A stretch of 64,000 nt of DNA from Ipomoea triloba. Taxonomy: Eukaryota; Streptophyta; Magnoliopsida; Solanales; Convolvulaceae. The stretch covers positions 12,701,045-12,765,044 of the forward strand of contig NC_044925.1 of the NCBI RefSeq assembly GCF_003576645.1, read 5' to 3'. The position numbers were made by a program, and so were the translations under genes. The notes under the pieces are model-generated. The model saw only the letters and a program-made list of their open reading frames with translations, was not told the origin of the DNA and did no database searches. This document shows, in pieces, positions 1-11,733 of the stretch (position 1 is its first letter; each line of letters begins with the position of its first letter).

Positions 1-853
1 TCCAAGAGAGTCACATATTCCTGTTTCCAATAGATCCAATACAATGTGTGCGTGTGGCTGTCGATTTCAAATCAAACTAATACATGTCGTAGTCACTGCT
101 GAGTTTATTATATTATTACTTTATAATGTAAAAAGTCAATAATTAACCATCATTTATACTCATATTTACATCCAATACCATTAACAAACTACAAGTATAT
201 ATACAAATCCAAGTAAAATTATACTTTACATGAAACATTAATCAATTCTCACGAATAATCACGATAATGTCAAAGATTATGATTTACAAATTTCATTTGT
301 TTCGATCTTGAGATATAAAATTGACTACCATAGCTACTAAAAGTAATTAGCGTTCAACATGACATTAATTTCAATTCTAAAATCAAATATAAACTCATAT
401 TTTTAAGGTTATTTTTTGTATTCACATATTTCAAAAAATATTTTTAATAGCTGTTTTTATTAATTGTATCTTCAGTTATAAATATCAAATGTCATTATAT
501 AATCAAACTTATAAATCAACATAGGTCTTTCATAAAAAAAAAAAAAAGCTTTATTTAATAATAGTAACACATCTTAGCATCTTAACATAACAATAATCAT
601 TTTAATATATAGACCGTGCATCGCACGGGTATCATGATAGTAATAATAACAAAGGTTGTTGGTGAATCATGAATGTTTATTTGGGTGTGTAGCTTGAGCA
701 TTACGGAGTTTGGTAGTGTAACTTAACTAGATGTCCTACAAGTAGAGAAAAGTGGAAGAACATATTAAAATTAACTTCAAACGATTCTGGGCTTCTTGTT
801 TCGCTTTAATGCATATGCAGTAAGAGACTACTCAATGAAAGTTATTATTAGCA

Positions 854-946
854 CCGACTTTAGCTCAATTGGTAGAGCGGAGGGCTGTAGTTGGAGTAAT
901 TTGAGTTGAATTCCTTAGGTCGCTGGTTTGAATCTGGCAGGTCGGA
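854..946 (+). pseudogene. tRNA-Tyr(GTA) pseudogene with intron
   Basis: Nearly full-length plant-type tRNA-Tyr. The acceptor strands CCGACTT and AGGTCGG pair with one wobble, the D arm TAGCTCAATTGGTAGAGC is present, and anticodon GTA is followed by an intron and then CCTTAGG. The T loop reads TTTGAAT where tRNA-Tyr has TTCGAAT, so the invariant C56 of the B box is lost. It is one of the most complete Tyr copies, but transcription is probably weak or absent. Confidence 0.8.
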
Positions 947-1009
947 TTACTAATGTTTTATTTGATCAAGCTTTGCTTTGTTTTCCTATAAAGAGCTTAA
1001 AAGAAAAGA

Positions 1010-1081
1010 CCCCGTTGCTGGGGATCGAACCTGGGTCTCTCGCGTGACAGGCGAGGATACTCTCAACTATACTACAACGAC
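1010..1081 (-). pseudogene. Degenerate tRNA-Asp(GTC)
   Basis: It is 72 nt long with a GTC anticodon loop. Faults: G1-G72 mismatch, two T-stem mismatches (A64, A51), and a D loop that has lost the GG pair (TCTCAAC on the + strand). The anticodon stem carries a compensated T28-A42 pair. Confidence 0.8.
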
Positions 1082-1908
1082 TTGTGCGGCACTCCAAGAA
1101 AGTCACATATTCCTGTTTCCAGTAGACCCAATACAATGTGTGCGTGTGGCTGTCGATTTCAAATCAAACTAATACATGTCGTAGTCACTGCTGAGTTTAT
1201 TATATTATTACTTTATAATGTAAAAAGTCAATAATTAACCATCATTTATACTCATATTTACATCCAATACCATTAACAAACTACAAGTATATATACAAAT
1301 CCAAGTAAAATTATACTTTACATGAAACATTAATCAATTCTCACGAATAATCACGATAATGTCAAAGATTATGATTTACAAATTTCATTTGTTTCGATCT
1401 TGAGATATAAAATTGACTACCATAGCTACAAAAAGTAATTAGCGTTCAACATGACATTAATCTCAATTCTAAAATCAAATATAAACTCATATTTTTAAGG
1501 TTATTTTTTGTATTCGCATATTTCAAAAAATATTTTTAATAGGTGTTTTTATTAATTGTATCTTCAATTATAAATATCAAATGCCATTATATAATCAAAC
1601 TTATAAATCAACATAGGTCTTTCATAAAAAAAAAAGCTTTATTTAATAATAGTAACACATCTTAGCATCTTAACATAACAATAATCATTATAATATATAG
1701 ATCGTGCATCGCACGGGTATCATGATAGTAATAATAACAAAGGTTGTTTGTTGGTGAATCATGAATGTTTATTTGGGTGTGTAGCTTGAGCATTACGGAG
1801 TTTGGTAGTGTAACTTAACCAAATGTCCTGGACGTAGAGAAAAGTGGAAGAACCAAATTCGCTTTAATCCATATGCACTAAGAGCTAAGAGACTACTCAA
1901 TGAAAGAT

Positions 1909-2118
1909 AGATATTATTAGCACTGAGCTTGTTGGTAGAGCGGAGTATTAGCACTGAGCTTGTTGGTAGAGCGGAGGATTGTAAAGATATTATTAGCACT
2001 GAGCTTGTTGGTTGTAGAGCGGAGGATTGTAAAGATATTATTAGCACTGAGCTTGTTGGTAGAGCGGAGGATTGGAGTTGAAATCCTTAGGTCGCTAGTT
2101 CGAATCCGGCAGGTCAGA
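1909..2118 (+). repeat. Micro-amplified tRNA-Tyr 5' fragments plus 3' half
   Basis: Several direct copies of a roughly 45-bp block (TATTATTAGCACTGAGCTTG and onward to GCGGAGGATTG), derived from the tRNA-Tyr leader and D arm. The last is joined to a tRNA-Tyr 3' half with an intact T loop (GTTCGAATCC). The D arm is shortened (TTTAGCTCAG reduced to CTTG), so none of these can fold as a tRNA. Confidence 0.8.
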
Positions 2119-2181
2119 ATACTAATGTTCTGTTTGATTGAGCTTTGCTTTGTTTTCCTATAAAGAGCTTAAAGGAAAAGA

Positions 2182-2253
2182 CGCCGTTGCCGGGGATCGA
2201 ACCCGGGTCTCTCGCGTGACAGGCGGGGATACTCACCACTATACTACAACGAC
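2182..2253 (-). tRNA. tRNA-Asp(GTC), one stem mismatch
   Basis: Matches the array consensus except G42 to A, giving C28-A42 in the anticodon stem. A and B boxes and the T4 terminator are intact. It could be transcribed, and stability may be reduced. Confidence 0.78.
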
Positions 2254-3115
2254 TTGTGCGACTCACAAAGAAAGTCACATATACCTGTTTCCAGTAGACC
2301 CAATACAATGTGTGCATGTGGCTGTCGATTTCAAATCATACTAATACATGTCGTAGTCACTGTTGAGTTTATTATATTATTACTTTATAATGTAAAAATT
2401 CAATAATTAACCATCATTTATATTCATATTTACATCCAATACCATCAACAAACTACAAGTATATATACAAATCCAAGTAAAATTATAATTAACATGAAAC
2501 ATTAATCAATTCTCATGAATAATCATGATAATGTCAAAGATTATGATTTATAAATTTCATTTGTTTCGATCTTGAGATATAAAATTGACTACCATAGCTA
2601 CAAAAAGTAATTAGCGTTCAACATGACATTATTCTCAATTCTAAAATCAAATATTAACTCATATTTTTAAGGTTATTTTTTTTTATTCCTATATTTCAAA
2701 AAATATTTTTAATAGGTGTTTTTATTAATTTTATCTTCAGTTATAAATATCAAATGTCATTATATAATCAAACTTATAAATCAACATAGGTATTTCATAA
2801 AAAAAGCTTTATTTAATAATAGTAACACATCTTAGCATCTTAACATAACAATAATCATTATAATATATAGATCGTGCATCACACGGGTATCATGATAGTA
2901 ATAATAGCAAAGGTTGTTTGTTGGTGAATCATGAATGTTTATTTGGGTGTGTAGCTTGAGCATTACGGAGTTTGGTAGTGTAACTTAACTAGATGTCCTG
3001 CAAGTAGAGAAAAGTGGAAGAACCTATTAAAATTAACTTCAAACGATTCTGGGCTTCTTATGTCGCTTTAATCCATATGCACTAAGAGACTACTCAATGA
3101 ATGCTATTATTAGCA

Positions 3116-3215
3116 CCGACTTTAACTTAGTTGGTAGAGCGGAGGATTGAAGTTGGAGTAATTAGTAATTTGAGTTGAAATCCTTAGGTCGTTGGTTCGA
3201 ATTTGGCATGTCGGA
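3116..3215 (+). pseudogene. tRNA-Tyr pseudogene, anticodon changed to GAA
   Basis: The acceptor 5' strand CCGACTT and a D arm are present. The anticodon position reads GAA (Phe type) instead of GTA. The intron is lengthened by a short duplication of AGTAATT. The B box keeps TTCGA, but the 3' T stem and acceptor (TTTGGCATGTCGG) are altered. Confidence 0.7.
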
Positions 3216-3278
3216 TTACTAATGTTTTGTTTGACTAAGCTTTGCTTTGTTTTCCTATAAAAAGTTTAAAGGAAAAGA

Positions 3279-3350
3279 CGCCGTTGCAGGAGATCGAACC
3301 CGGGTCTCCCACGTGACAAGCGAGGATACTCACCACTATACTACAACGAC
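3279..3350 (-). tRNA. tRNA-Asp(GTC), degenerate
   Basis: GTC anticodon. Changes: C50-T64 mismatch, wobble pairs G53-T61, G30-T40 and T28-G42, and C32 to T. The B box is intact. An identical copy lies at 5090-5161. Confidence 0.6.
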
Positions 3351-3432
3351 TTGTACGACACATTAAGAAAGTCACATATTCCTGTTTCCAGTAGACCCAA
3401 TACAATGTGTGCGTGTGGCTGTCGATTTCAAA

Positions 3433-4110
3433 TCTACTATACTAATAAGAGCCGAAGAGAGTTAGGCCTAAAATGGGTAGAAAAAATGGCGGTCAAATTA
3501 TTTAATCAAATGGATGGTTCAGATGAATTATTTAATCAAATAGATGGTTGAGATAATTCAGATTAATATTATTAATAGAGATTGCCTAATTTAACAATAA
3601 TTTTATGATTATCCGTTAAGTTTTCCGTGAAATATTCTCTTCTCCGTTAATATTCCATTAACTTTTAACTTACCCATTAATTTCTATAAGAAAGATCTTA
3701 GGTTCGAACCTCATCTCAATCAAATTTGACATAATTAAGTTTCTCACTCTATTTACTCTTATTAAATTAAATAAATTAGTAGCTACAACAAAAAATGATA
3801 CATATGTATTTCTTTAATTTAGAATTATGTGTCTACAATACTTTTATTTGAAAAAATTATTCATTATCAAAAAATTGAATTAAATAAGAGAAATAATTTC
3901 ATTAGTTATATTGTCATTATTTTCTCTCATGCAAAGATTCTTTACATTCAAATTTGTCAATTGATATTCATTACATTGTCCATTACCTTATTTTTACAAT
4001 ATCTTGTAATTAAATATCAAAGTTATAGTACAAAATAATGTTATATATTTATTTACCAAGTATTTCATTAATACTATGAAAAAAAATTTAAAATAATTTG
4101 AAGCTAATTA
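3433..4110 (+). mobile_element. Helitron 5' part (duplicate of 5244-5921, cut by assembly N)
   Basis: Starts with TCTACTATACTAATAAG directly after host sequence TTTCAAA and runs to the N at 4111, where it stops in a small tandem repeat. It matches the complete element at 5244-6960. Confidence 0.75.
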
Positions 4111-4111
4111 N
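4111..4111. other. Assembly gap (single N)
   Basis: A single N between AAGCTAATTA and CAATACAATG. The flanks overlap by about 1.8 kb, so this is a join and not a sized gap. Confidence 0.95.
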
Positions 4112-4926
4112 CAATACAATGTGTGCATGTGGCTGTCGATTTCAAATCATACTAATACATGTCGTAGTCACTGTTGAGTTTATTATATTATTACTTTATA
4201 ATGTAAAAATTCAATAATTAACCATCATTTATATTCATATTTACATCCAATACCATCAACAAACTACAAGTATATATACAAATCCAAGTAAAATTATAAT
4301 TAACATGAAACATTAATCAATTCTCATGAATAATCATGATAATGTCAAAGATTATGATTTATAAATTTCATTTGTTTCGATCTTGAGATATAAAATTGAC
4401 TACCATAGCTACAAAAAGTAATTAGCGTTCAACATGACATTATTCTCAATTCTAAAATCAAATATTAACTCATATTTTTAAGGTTATTTTTTTTTATTCC
4501 TATATTTCAAAAAATATTTTTAATAGGTGTTTTTATTAATTTTATCTTCAGTTATAAATATCAAATGTCATTATATAATCAAACTTATAAATCAACATAG
4601 GTATTTCATAAAAAAAGCTTTATTTAATAATAGTAACACATCTTAGCATCTTAACATAACAATAATCATTATAATATATAGATCGTGCATCACACGGGTA
4701 TCATGATAGTAATAATAGCAAAGGTTGTTTGTTGGTGAATCATGAATGTTTATTTGGGTGTGTAGCTTGAGCATTACGGAGTTTGGTAGTGTAACTTAAC
4801 TAGATGTCCTGCAAGTAGAGAAAAGTGGAAGAACCTATTAAAATTAACTTCAAACGATTCTGGGCTTCTTATGTCGCTTTAATCCATATGCACTAAGAGA
4901 CTACTCAATGAATGCTATTATTAGCA

Positions 4927-5026
4927 CCGACTTTAACTTAGTTGGTAGAGCGGAGGATTGAAGTTGGAGTAATTAGTAATTTGAGTTGAAATCCTTAGGT
5001 CGTTGGTTCGAATTTGGCATGTCGGA
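4927..5026 (+). pseudogene. tRNA-Tyr pseudogene (duplicate of 3116-3215)
   Basis: Same sequence as the copy 1811 bp upstream, including the GAA anticodon and lengthened intron. It is probably the same locus counted twice. Confidence 0.7.
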
Positions 5027-5089
5027 TTACTAATGTTTTGTTTGACTAAGCTTTGCTTTGTTTTCCTATAAAAAGTTTAAAGGAAAAGA

Positions 5090-5161
5090 CGCCGTTGCAG
5101 GAGATCGAACCCGGGTCTCCCACGTGACAAGCGAGGATACTCACCACTATACTACAACGAC
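5090..5161 (-). tRNA. tRNA-Asp(GTC), degenerate (duplicate of 3279-3350)
   Basis: Identical to the copy 1811 bp upstream. Probably the same gene represented twice across the N at 4111. Confidence 0.6.
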
Positions 5162-5243
5162 TTGTACGACACATTAAGAAAGTCACATATTCCTGTTTCC
5201 AGTAGACCCAATACAATGTGTGCGTGTGGCTGTCGATTTCAAA

Positions 5244-6960
5244 TCTACTATACTAATAAGAGCCGAAGAGAGTTAGGCCTAAAATGGGTAGAAAAAATGG
5301 CGGTCAAATTATTTAATCAAATGGATGGTTCAGATGAATTATTTAATCAAATAGATGGTTGAGATAATTCAGATTAATATTATTAATAGAGATTGCCTAA
5401 TTTAACAATAATTTTATGATTATCCGTTAAGTTTTCCGTGAAATATTCTCTTCTCCGTTAATATTCCATTAACTTTTAACTTACCCATTAATTTCTATAA
5501 GAAAGATCTTAGGTTCGAACCTCATCTCAATCAAATTTGACATAATTAAGTTTCTCACTCTATTTACTCTTATTAAATTAAATAAATTAGTAGCTACAAC
5601 AAAAAATGATACATATGTATTTCTTTAATTTAGAATTATGTGTCTACAATACTTTTATTTGAAAAAATTATTCATTATCAAAAAATTGAATTAAATAAGA
5701 GAAATAATTTCATTAGTTATATTGTCATTATTTTCTCTCATGCAAAGATTCTTTACATTCAAATTTGTCAATTGATATTCATTACATTGTCCATTACCTT
5801 ATTTTTACAATATCTTGTAATTAAATATCAAAGTTATAGTACAAAATAATGTTATATATTTATTTACCAAGTATTTCATTAATACTATGAAAAAAAATTT
5901 AAAATAATTTGAAGCTAATATTAATACTATGAAAAAAAATTTAAAATAATTTGAAGCTAATTTTAATACTATGAAAAAAAATTTAAAATAATTTGAAGCT
6001 AATTATAATACTATGAAAAAAAATTTAAAATAATTTGAAGCTAATTATATTACTATGAAAAAAAATTTAAAATAATTTGAAGCTAATTATATTAACTACT
6101 TGGGGATTGGTTGACAAAGAGAGTACTCAAATAACCCAACAAATTGATGCGGAATCGCTCTATTTTACTCTTATTGAATTAAATAAATTAGTAGTTGCAC
6201 CAAAACATGATACATATGTATTTGTTTAATACCATGAAAAAAATAAAAAAGAATAGTTTGAAACCAATCATATTAACTACTTGGGGGATTTGTTGACAAT
6301 GAAAGTACTCAAATAACCCATTACCCAGCAAATTGAAGCGAGAAACTAACTTTTAATATCTTTGGAATATATAATATTTTAAATTTTCAAATTTTTATTA
6401 ATTTATTTAATCTTTTTTCTTAAACTAAGGATTTCTTTATGCACAATAACTCATTCAACAATAATAGTTGAACCAAATGAACCCCAAGCAGAACACCTAA
6501 AGGAAAGTCCATATCTCCAATATCATAATCTCATTGCATGACGTTGTCATTTATGCTACCAATAATAACCGAATTGCAAATAACACACCACCAACAAAAA
6601 GGAGGAGAACAAATAGTAAAGATGAAGGCAATGACAATGTTACTCAAAAGATAATTAAGAACACTTAGAAAATTTCAAATGAAAAGTATTATTTATTTAG
6701 ACTATCATTTTTAGACCAAATATTTAGACTATCGATTTTACAAGGTTGCAAACATTTATTTTAGTATTAATTATAATGAATTTTCTATATTATCTTGGAT
6801 TCATATACTTTGAGTTAGATATTTAAATAAAAAAATTCGACATTCAATTACCCATGTATAAACTTCTCTTATATAATCTTGCATTGATATACTTTCAAAT
6901 ATTTATTTAAATATAAACATTGGGCATTAACCCATACGCGTAATACGCGTATAAAACTAG
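5244..6960 (+). mobile_element. Non-autonomous Helitron
   Basis: A 1717-bp insert begins TCTACTATACTA and ends in CTAG, about 7 bp after a palindromic hairpin (ATACGCG-TAATA-CGCGTAT). It sits between A and T of the array sequence CAAA/TCAAAC, which is continuous in empty units. TC start, 3' hairpin, CTRR end and AT target without a target-site duplication are the Helitron hallmarks. I see no Rep/helicase coding region; the 69-residue frame at 5640-5849 is AT-rich with no recognisable motif. The interior holds a 42-bp tandem repeat (5881-6090). Confidence 0.82.
5881..6090. repeat. 42-bp tandem repeat, five copies, inside the Helitron
   Basis: Five copies of a unit starting AATACTATG and ending TTTGAAGCTAAT, at an exact 42-bp period. 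A diverged sixth copy lies near 6232. The truncated copy of the element ends in this unit at 4110, where its last bases fit the junction of a later repeat copy. Confidence 0.85.
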
Positions 6961-7742
6961 TCAAACTAATACATGTCGTAGTCACTGTTGAGTTTATTAT
7001 ATTATTACTTTATAATGTAAAAGTTCAATAATTAACCATCATTTATATTCATATTTACATCCACTACCATCAACAATCTATAAGTATATATACAAATCCA
7101 AGTAAAATTATAATTTACATGAAACATTAATCAATTCTCACGAATAATCACGATAATGTCAAAGATTATGATTTACAAATTTCATTTGTTTCGATCTTGA
7201 GATATAAAATTGACTACCATAGCTACTAAAAGTAATTAGCGTTCAACATGACATTAATCTCAATTCTAAAATCAAATATAAACTCATATTTTTAAGGTTA
7301 TTTTTTGTATTCGCATATTTCAAAAAATATTTTTAATAGCTGTTTTTATTAATTGTATCTTCAGTTATAAATATCAAATGTCATTATATAATCAAACTTA
7401 TAAATCGACATAGGTCTTTCATAAAAAAAAAAAGCTTTATTTAATAATAGTAACACATCTTAGCATCTTAACATAACAATAATCATTATAATATATAGAC
7501 CGTGCATCGCACGACTATCATGATAGTAATAATAACAAAGGTTGTTTGTTGGTGAATCATGAATGTTTATTTGGGTGTGTAGCTTGAGCATTACGGAGTT
7601 TGGTAGTGTAACTTAACTAGATGTCCTGCAAGTAGAGAAAAGTGGAAGAACCTATTAAAATTAATTTCAAACGATTATGGGCTTCTTATTTCGCTTTAAT
7701 CCATATGCACTAAGTGACTACTCAATGAAAGCTATTATTAGC

Positions 7743-7776
7743 ATCGACATTAGATCAATTGGTAGATCGGATTACT
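7743..7776 (+). pseudogene. tRNA-Tyr fragment, internally deleted
   Basis: A 5' part (ATCGACATTAGATCAATTGG) joins directly to the 3' end (GGATTAC). Anticodon arm, intron and T arm are missing. Confidence 0.65.
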
Positions 7777-7834
7777 AATGTTCTGTTTGATTAAGCTTTG
7801 ATTTGTTTTCCTATAAAGAGCTTAAAGGAAAAGA

Positions 7835-7906
7835 CGCCGTTGTCAGGGATCGAACCCGGGTCTCTCTCGTGACAGGCGAGGATACTCACAACTATACTAC
7901 AACGAC
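7835..7906 (-). pseudogene. Degenerate tRNA-Asp(GTC)
   Basis: 72 nt, GTC anticodon. C49-A65 and G30-A40 mismatches, and G18 of the D-loop GG pair replaced by T. The T28-A42 pair is compensated. Confidence 0.75.
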
Positions 7907-8773
7907 TTGTGCGGCACACCAAGAAAGTCACATATTCCTATTTCCAGTAGACCCAATACAATGTGTGCGTGTGGCTGTCGATTTCAAATCAAACTAATAC
8001 ATGTCGTAGTCATTGTTGAGTTTATTATATTATTACTTTAAAATGTAAAAATTCACTAATTAACCATCATTTATATTCATATTTACATCCAATACCATCA
8101 ACAAACTACAAGTATATATACAAATCTAAGTAAAATTATAATTTACATGAAACATTAATCAATTCTCATGAATAATCACGATAATGTCAAAGATTATGAT
8201 TTACAAATTTCATTTGTTTCAATCTTGAGATATAAAATTGACTATCATAGCTACTAAAAGTAATTAACGTTCAACATGACATTAATATCAATTCTAAAAT
8301 CAAATATTAACTCATATTTTTAAGGTTAATTTTTGTATTCACATATTTCAAAAAATATTTTTAATTGGTGTTTTTATTAATTGTATCTTCAGTTATAAAT
8401 ATGAAATGTCTTTATATAATCTAACTTATAAATCAACATAGGTCTTTCATAAAAAAAAAAAAAGCTTTATTTAACAATAGTAACACATCTTAGTATCCTA
8501 ACATAACAATAATCATTATAATATATAGACCGTGCATTGCACGGGTATCATGATAGTAATAATAACAAAGGTTGTTTGGTTGTGAATCATGAATGTTTAT
8601 TTGGATGTGTAGCTTGAGTATTACGGAGTTTGGTAGTGTAACTTAACTAGATGTCCTGCAAGTAGAGAAAAGTGGAAGAACCTATTAAAATTAACTTCTA
8701 ACGATTCTGGGCTTCTTATTTCGCTTTAATCCATATGCACTAAGAGACTACTTAATGAAAGCTATTATTAGCA

Positions 8774-9134
8774 CCGACTTTAGCTCAGTTGGTAGAGCGG
8801 AGGACTCTAGTTGGAGTAATTAGGCCGCTGGTTTGAATCCGGCAGGGTGAAAGCTATTATTAGCACCGACTTTAGCTCAGTTGGTAGAGCGGAGGACTCT
8901 AGTTGGAGTAATTAGGTCGCTGGTTTGAATCCGGCAGGATGAAAGCTATTTTAGCACCGACTTTAGCTCGGTTGGTAGAGCGGAGGACTCTAGGCTATTA
9001 TTAGCACCGACTTTAGCTCAGTTGGTAGTTGGTAGAGCGGAGGACTCTAGTTGGAGTAATTAGGTTGGTAGTTGGTAGAGCAGAAGACTCTAGTTGGAGT
9101 AATTAGGTCGCTGGTTTGAATCCGGCAGGTCGGA
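8774..9134 (+). repeat. Micro-amplified tRNA-Tyr derivatives with CTA anticodon
   Basis: Repeated blocks of leader plus CCGACTTTAGCTCAGTTGG and onward to GCGGAGGACTCTAG. The anticodon reads CTA in place of GTA. Some copies continue to a T arm (GGTTTGAATCC). A deletion has removed the 3' strand of the anticodon stem (AATCCTTAGG shortened to AATTAGG), so no copy can form a tRNA. Confidence 0.85.
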
Positions 9135-9197
9135 TTACTAATGTTTTGTTTGAATAAGCTTTGCTTTGTTTTCCTATAAAGAGCTTCAAGGAAAAGA

Positions 9198-9268
9198 CGC
9201 CGTTGCCGTGAACAAACCCGGGTCTCCCGCGGTACAGGCGGGGATACTCACCACTATACTACAACGAC
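9198..9268 (-). pseudogene. tRNA-Asp pseudogene with GTA anticodon loop
   Basis: 71 nt. The anticodon loop reads CTGTACC instead of CTGTCAC, so the triplet is GTA (Tyr). The T loop is damaged (AACAAA where ATCGAA is expected on the + strand, one base short), which destroys the B box. Confidence 0.8.
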
Positions 9269-10187
9269 TTGTGCGGCTCACAAAGAAAGTCACATATTCC
9301 TGTTTCCAGTAGACCCAATACAATGTGTGCATGTGGCTGTCGATTTCGAATCAAACTAATACATGTCGTAGTCACTGTTGAGTTTATTATATTATTACTT
9401 TATAATGTAAAAATTCAATAATTGACCATCATTTATATTCGTATTTACATCAAATACCATCAACAAACTACAAGTATATATACAAATCCAAGTAAAATTA
9501 TAATTTACTTGAAACATTAATCAATTCTCATCAATAATCACGATAATGTCAAAGATTATGATTTACAAATTTCATTTGTTTCGATCTTGAGATATAAAAT
9601 TGACTACCATAGGTACTAAAAGTAATTAGCGTTCAACATGACATTAATATCAATTCTAAAATCAAATATTAACTCATATTTTTAAGGTTAATTTTTGTAT
9701 TCACATATTTCAAAAAATATTTTTAATAGGTGTTTTTATTAATTGTATCTTCAGTTATAAATATCAAATGTCATTATATAATCAAACTTATAAATCAACA
9801 TAGGTCTTTTAAAAAAAAAAAGCTTTATTTAATAATAGTAACACATCTTAGCATCTTAACATAACAATAATCATTATAATATATAGACCGTGCATCGCAC
9901 GGGTATCATGATAGTAATAATAACAAAGGTTGTTTGTTGGTGAATCATGAATGTTTATTTGGGTGTGTAGCTTGAGCATTACGGAGTTTGGTAGTGTAAC
10001 TTAACTAGATGTCCTGGACGTAGAGAAAAGTGAAAGAACCTATTAAAATTAACATCAAACGATTTTGGGCTTCTTATTTCGCTTTAATCTATATGCACTA
10101 AAAGTCTACTCAATGAAAGCTATGGGATTCTTATTTCGCTTTAACCCATATGGACTAAGAGATTACTCAATGAAAGATGTTATTAGC

Positions 10188-10364
10188 ACAGACTTTAGCT
10201 CGGTTGATAGAGCGGAGGATTATAGTAGTTGGAGTAATTTGAGTTGAAAAGTTGGAATAATTTGAGTTGAAATCCTTGGTTTGCTTGGTTGGTAGAGAGA
10301 GGATTGTAGTTGGAGTAATTTGAGTTGAAATCCTTCGTCGCTGGTTCGAATCTGGCAGGTCGGA
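10188..10364 (+). pseudogene. Composite tRNA-Tyr pseudogene
   Basis: A 5' half with altered anticodon region (GGATTATAG) is followed by repeated intron-type blocks (GAGTAATTTGAGTTGAAA), then a second D-arm fragment with GTA, an intron and a T arm with intact GGTTCGAATC. It looks like two or three tRNA-Tyr copies fused by internal duplication. Confidence 0.75.
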
Positions 10365-10427
10365 TTACTAATGTTCTGTTTGATTGAGCTTTGCTTTGTT
10401 TTCCAATAAAGAGCTTAAAGGAAAAGA

Positions 10428-10499
10428 CTCCGTTGCCGGGGATCGAACCCAGGTCTCTCGCGTGACAGGCGAGGATACTCACCACTATACTACAACGAC
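10428..10499 (-). tRNA. tRNA-Asp(GTC), acceptor mismatch
   Basis: G1-A72 mismatch at the end of the acceptor, and T50-G64 wobble. T28-A42 is a full compensated pair. B box intact. Confidence 0.62.
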
Positions 10500-10892
10500 T
10501 TGTGCGGCACACCAAGAAAGTCACATATTCCTGTTTCCAGTAGACCCAATACAATGTGTGCGTGTGGCTGTCGATTTCAAATCAAACTAATACATGTCGT
10601 AGTCACTGTTGAGTTTATTATATTATTACTTTATAATGTAAAAATTCAATAATTAACCATCATTTATATTCATATTTACATCCAATACCATCAACAAACT
10701 ACAAGTATATATACAAATCCAAGTAAAATTATAATTTACTTGAAACATTAATCAATTCTCATCAATAATCACGATAATGTCAAAGATTATGATTTACAAA
10801 TTTCATTTGTTTCGATCTTGAGATATAAAATTGACTACCATAGGTACTAAAAGTAATTAGCGTTCAACATGACATTAATATCAATTCTAAAA

Positions 10893-11040
10893 TCAAATAT
10901 TACGTTCAACATGACATTAATATCAATTCTAAAATCAAATATTAACTCATATTTTTAAGGTTAATCAATTCTAAAATCAAATATTAACTCATATTTTTAA
11001 GGTTAATCAATTCTAAAATCAAATATTAACTCATATTTTT
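10893..11040. repeat. Short direct duplications in spacer
   Basis: Blocks around AATTCTAAAATCAAATATTA recur head to tail three to four times. They are found once in ordinary units. Confidence 0.8.
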
Positions 11041-11520
11041 AAGGTTAATTTTTGTATTCACATATTTCAAAAAATATTTTTAATTGGTGTTTTTATTAAT
11101 TGTTTCTTCAGTTATAAATATGAAATGTCATTATATAATCAAACTTATAAATCAACATAGGTCTTTCATAAAAAAAAAGCTTTATTTAACAATAGTAACA
11201 CATCTTAGTATCCTAACATAACAATAATCATTATAATATATAGACCGTGCATTGCACGGGTATCATGATAGTAATAATAACAAAGTTTGTTTGGTTGTGA
11301 ATCATGAATTTTTATTTGGATGGGTAGCTTGAGTATTACGGAGTTTGGTAGTGTAACTTAACTAGATGTCCTGCAAGTAGAGAAAAGTCTAAGAACCTAT
11401 TAAAATTAACTTCTTTGGGCTCCTTATTTCGCTTTAATCCATATGCACTAAGAGACTACTCAATGAAAGCTATTAATCCATATGCACTAAGAGACTACTC
11501 AATGAAAGCTATTATTAGCA

Positions 11521-11598
11521 CCGACTTTAGCTCAGTTGGTAGAGCGGAGGACTCTAGTTGGAGTAATTAGGTCGCTGGTTTGAATCCGGCAGGTCGGA
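11521..11598 (+). pseudogene. tRNA-Tyr pseudogene with CTA anticodon
   Basis: A single compact copy: CCGACTT acceptor strand, full D arm, CTA at the anticodon, shortened intron, T arm with TTTGAAT, and AGGTCGGA end. The anticodon 3' stem strand is deleted, so it is not a working suppressor tRNA as it stands. Confidence 0.82.
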
Positions 11599-11661
11599 TT
11601 TCTAATGCTTTGTTTGATTAAGCTTTGTTTTGTTTTCCTATAAAGAGCTTAAAGGAAAAGA

Positions 11662-11733
11662 CGCCGTTCCCGGGGATCGAACCCGGGTCTCCCACGTGAC
11701 AGGCAGGGATACTCACCGCTATACTACAACGAC
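11662..11733 (-). tRNA. tRNA-Asp(GTC), acceptor mismatch
   Basis: G7-G66 mismatch, wobbles T29-G41 and G30-T40, and D-loop T16 to C. B box and terminator intact. Confidence 0.58.

Larger units (their letters stand above)
2301..4110. repeat. 1.8-kb segment repeated at 4112-5920 (probable assembly duplication)
   Basis: I see no difference over about 1.8 kb between this block and the one starting just after the single N at 4111 (offset 1811). It includes a tRNA-Tyr relic, a tRNA-Asp and the first 678 bp of a Helitron. See findings for why an assembly artefact is preferred. Confidence 0.85.

Noticed and set aside
3690..3710. GGTTCGAACC in the Helitron as a further tRNA B box
   Set aside because: No A box or cloverleaf partner strands around it, and the flanks are AT-rich without pairing potential.
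5640..5849. 69-residue hydrophobic frame in the Helitron
   Set aside because: AT-rich DNA gives Ile/Leu/Tyr/Phe-rich frames by chance. No motif, and the element is non-autonomous.
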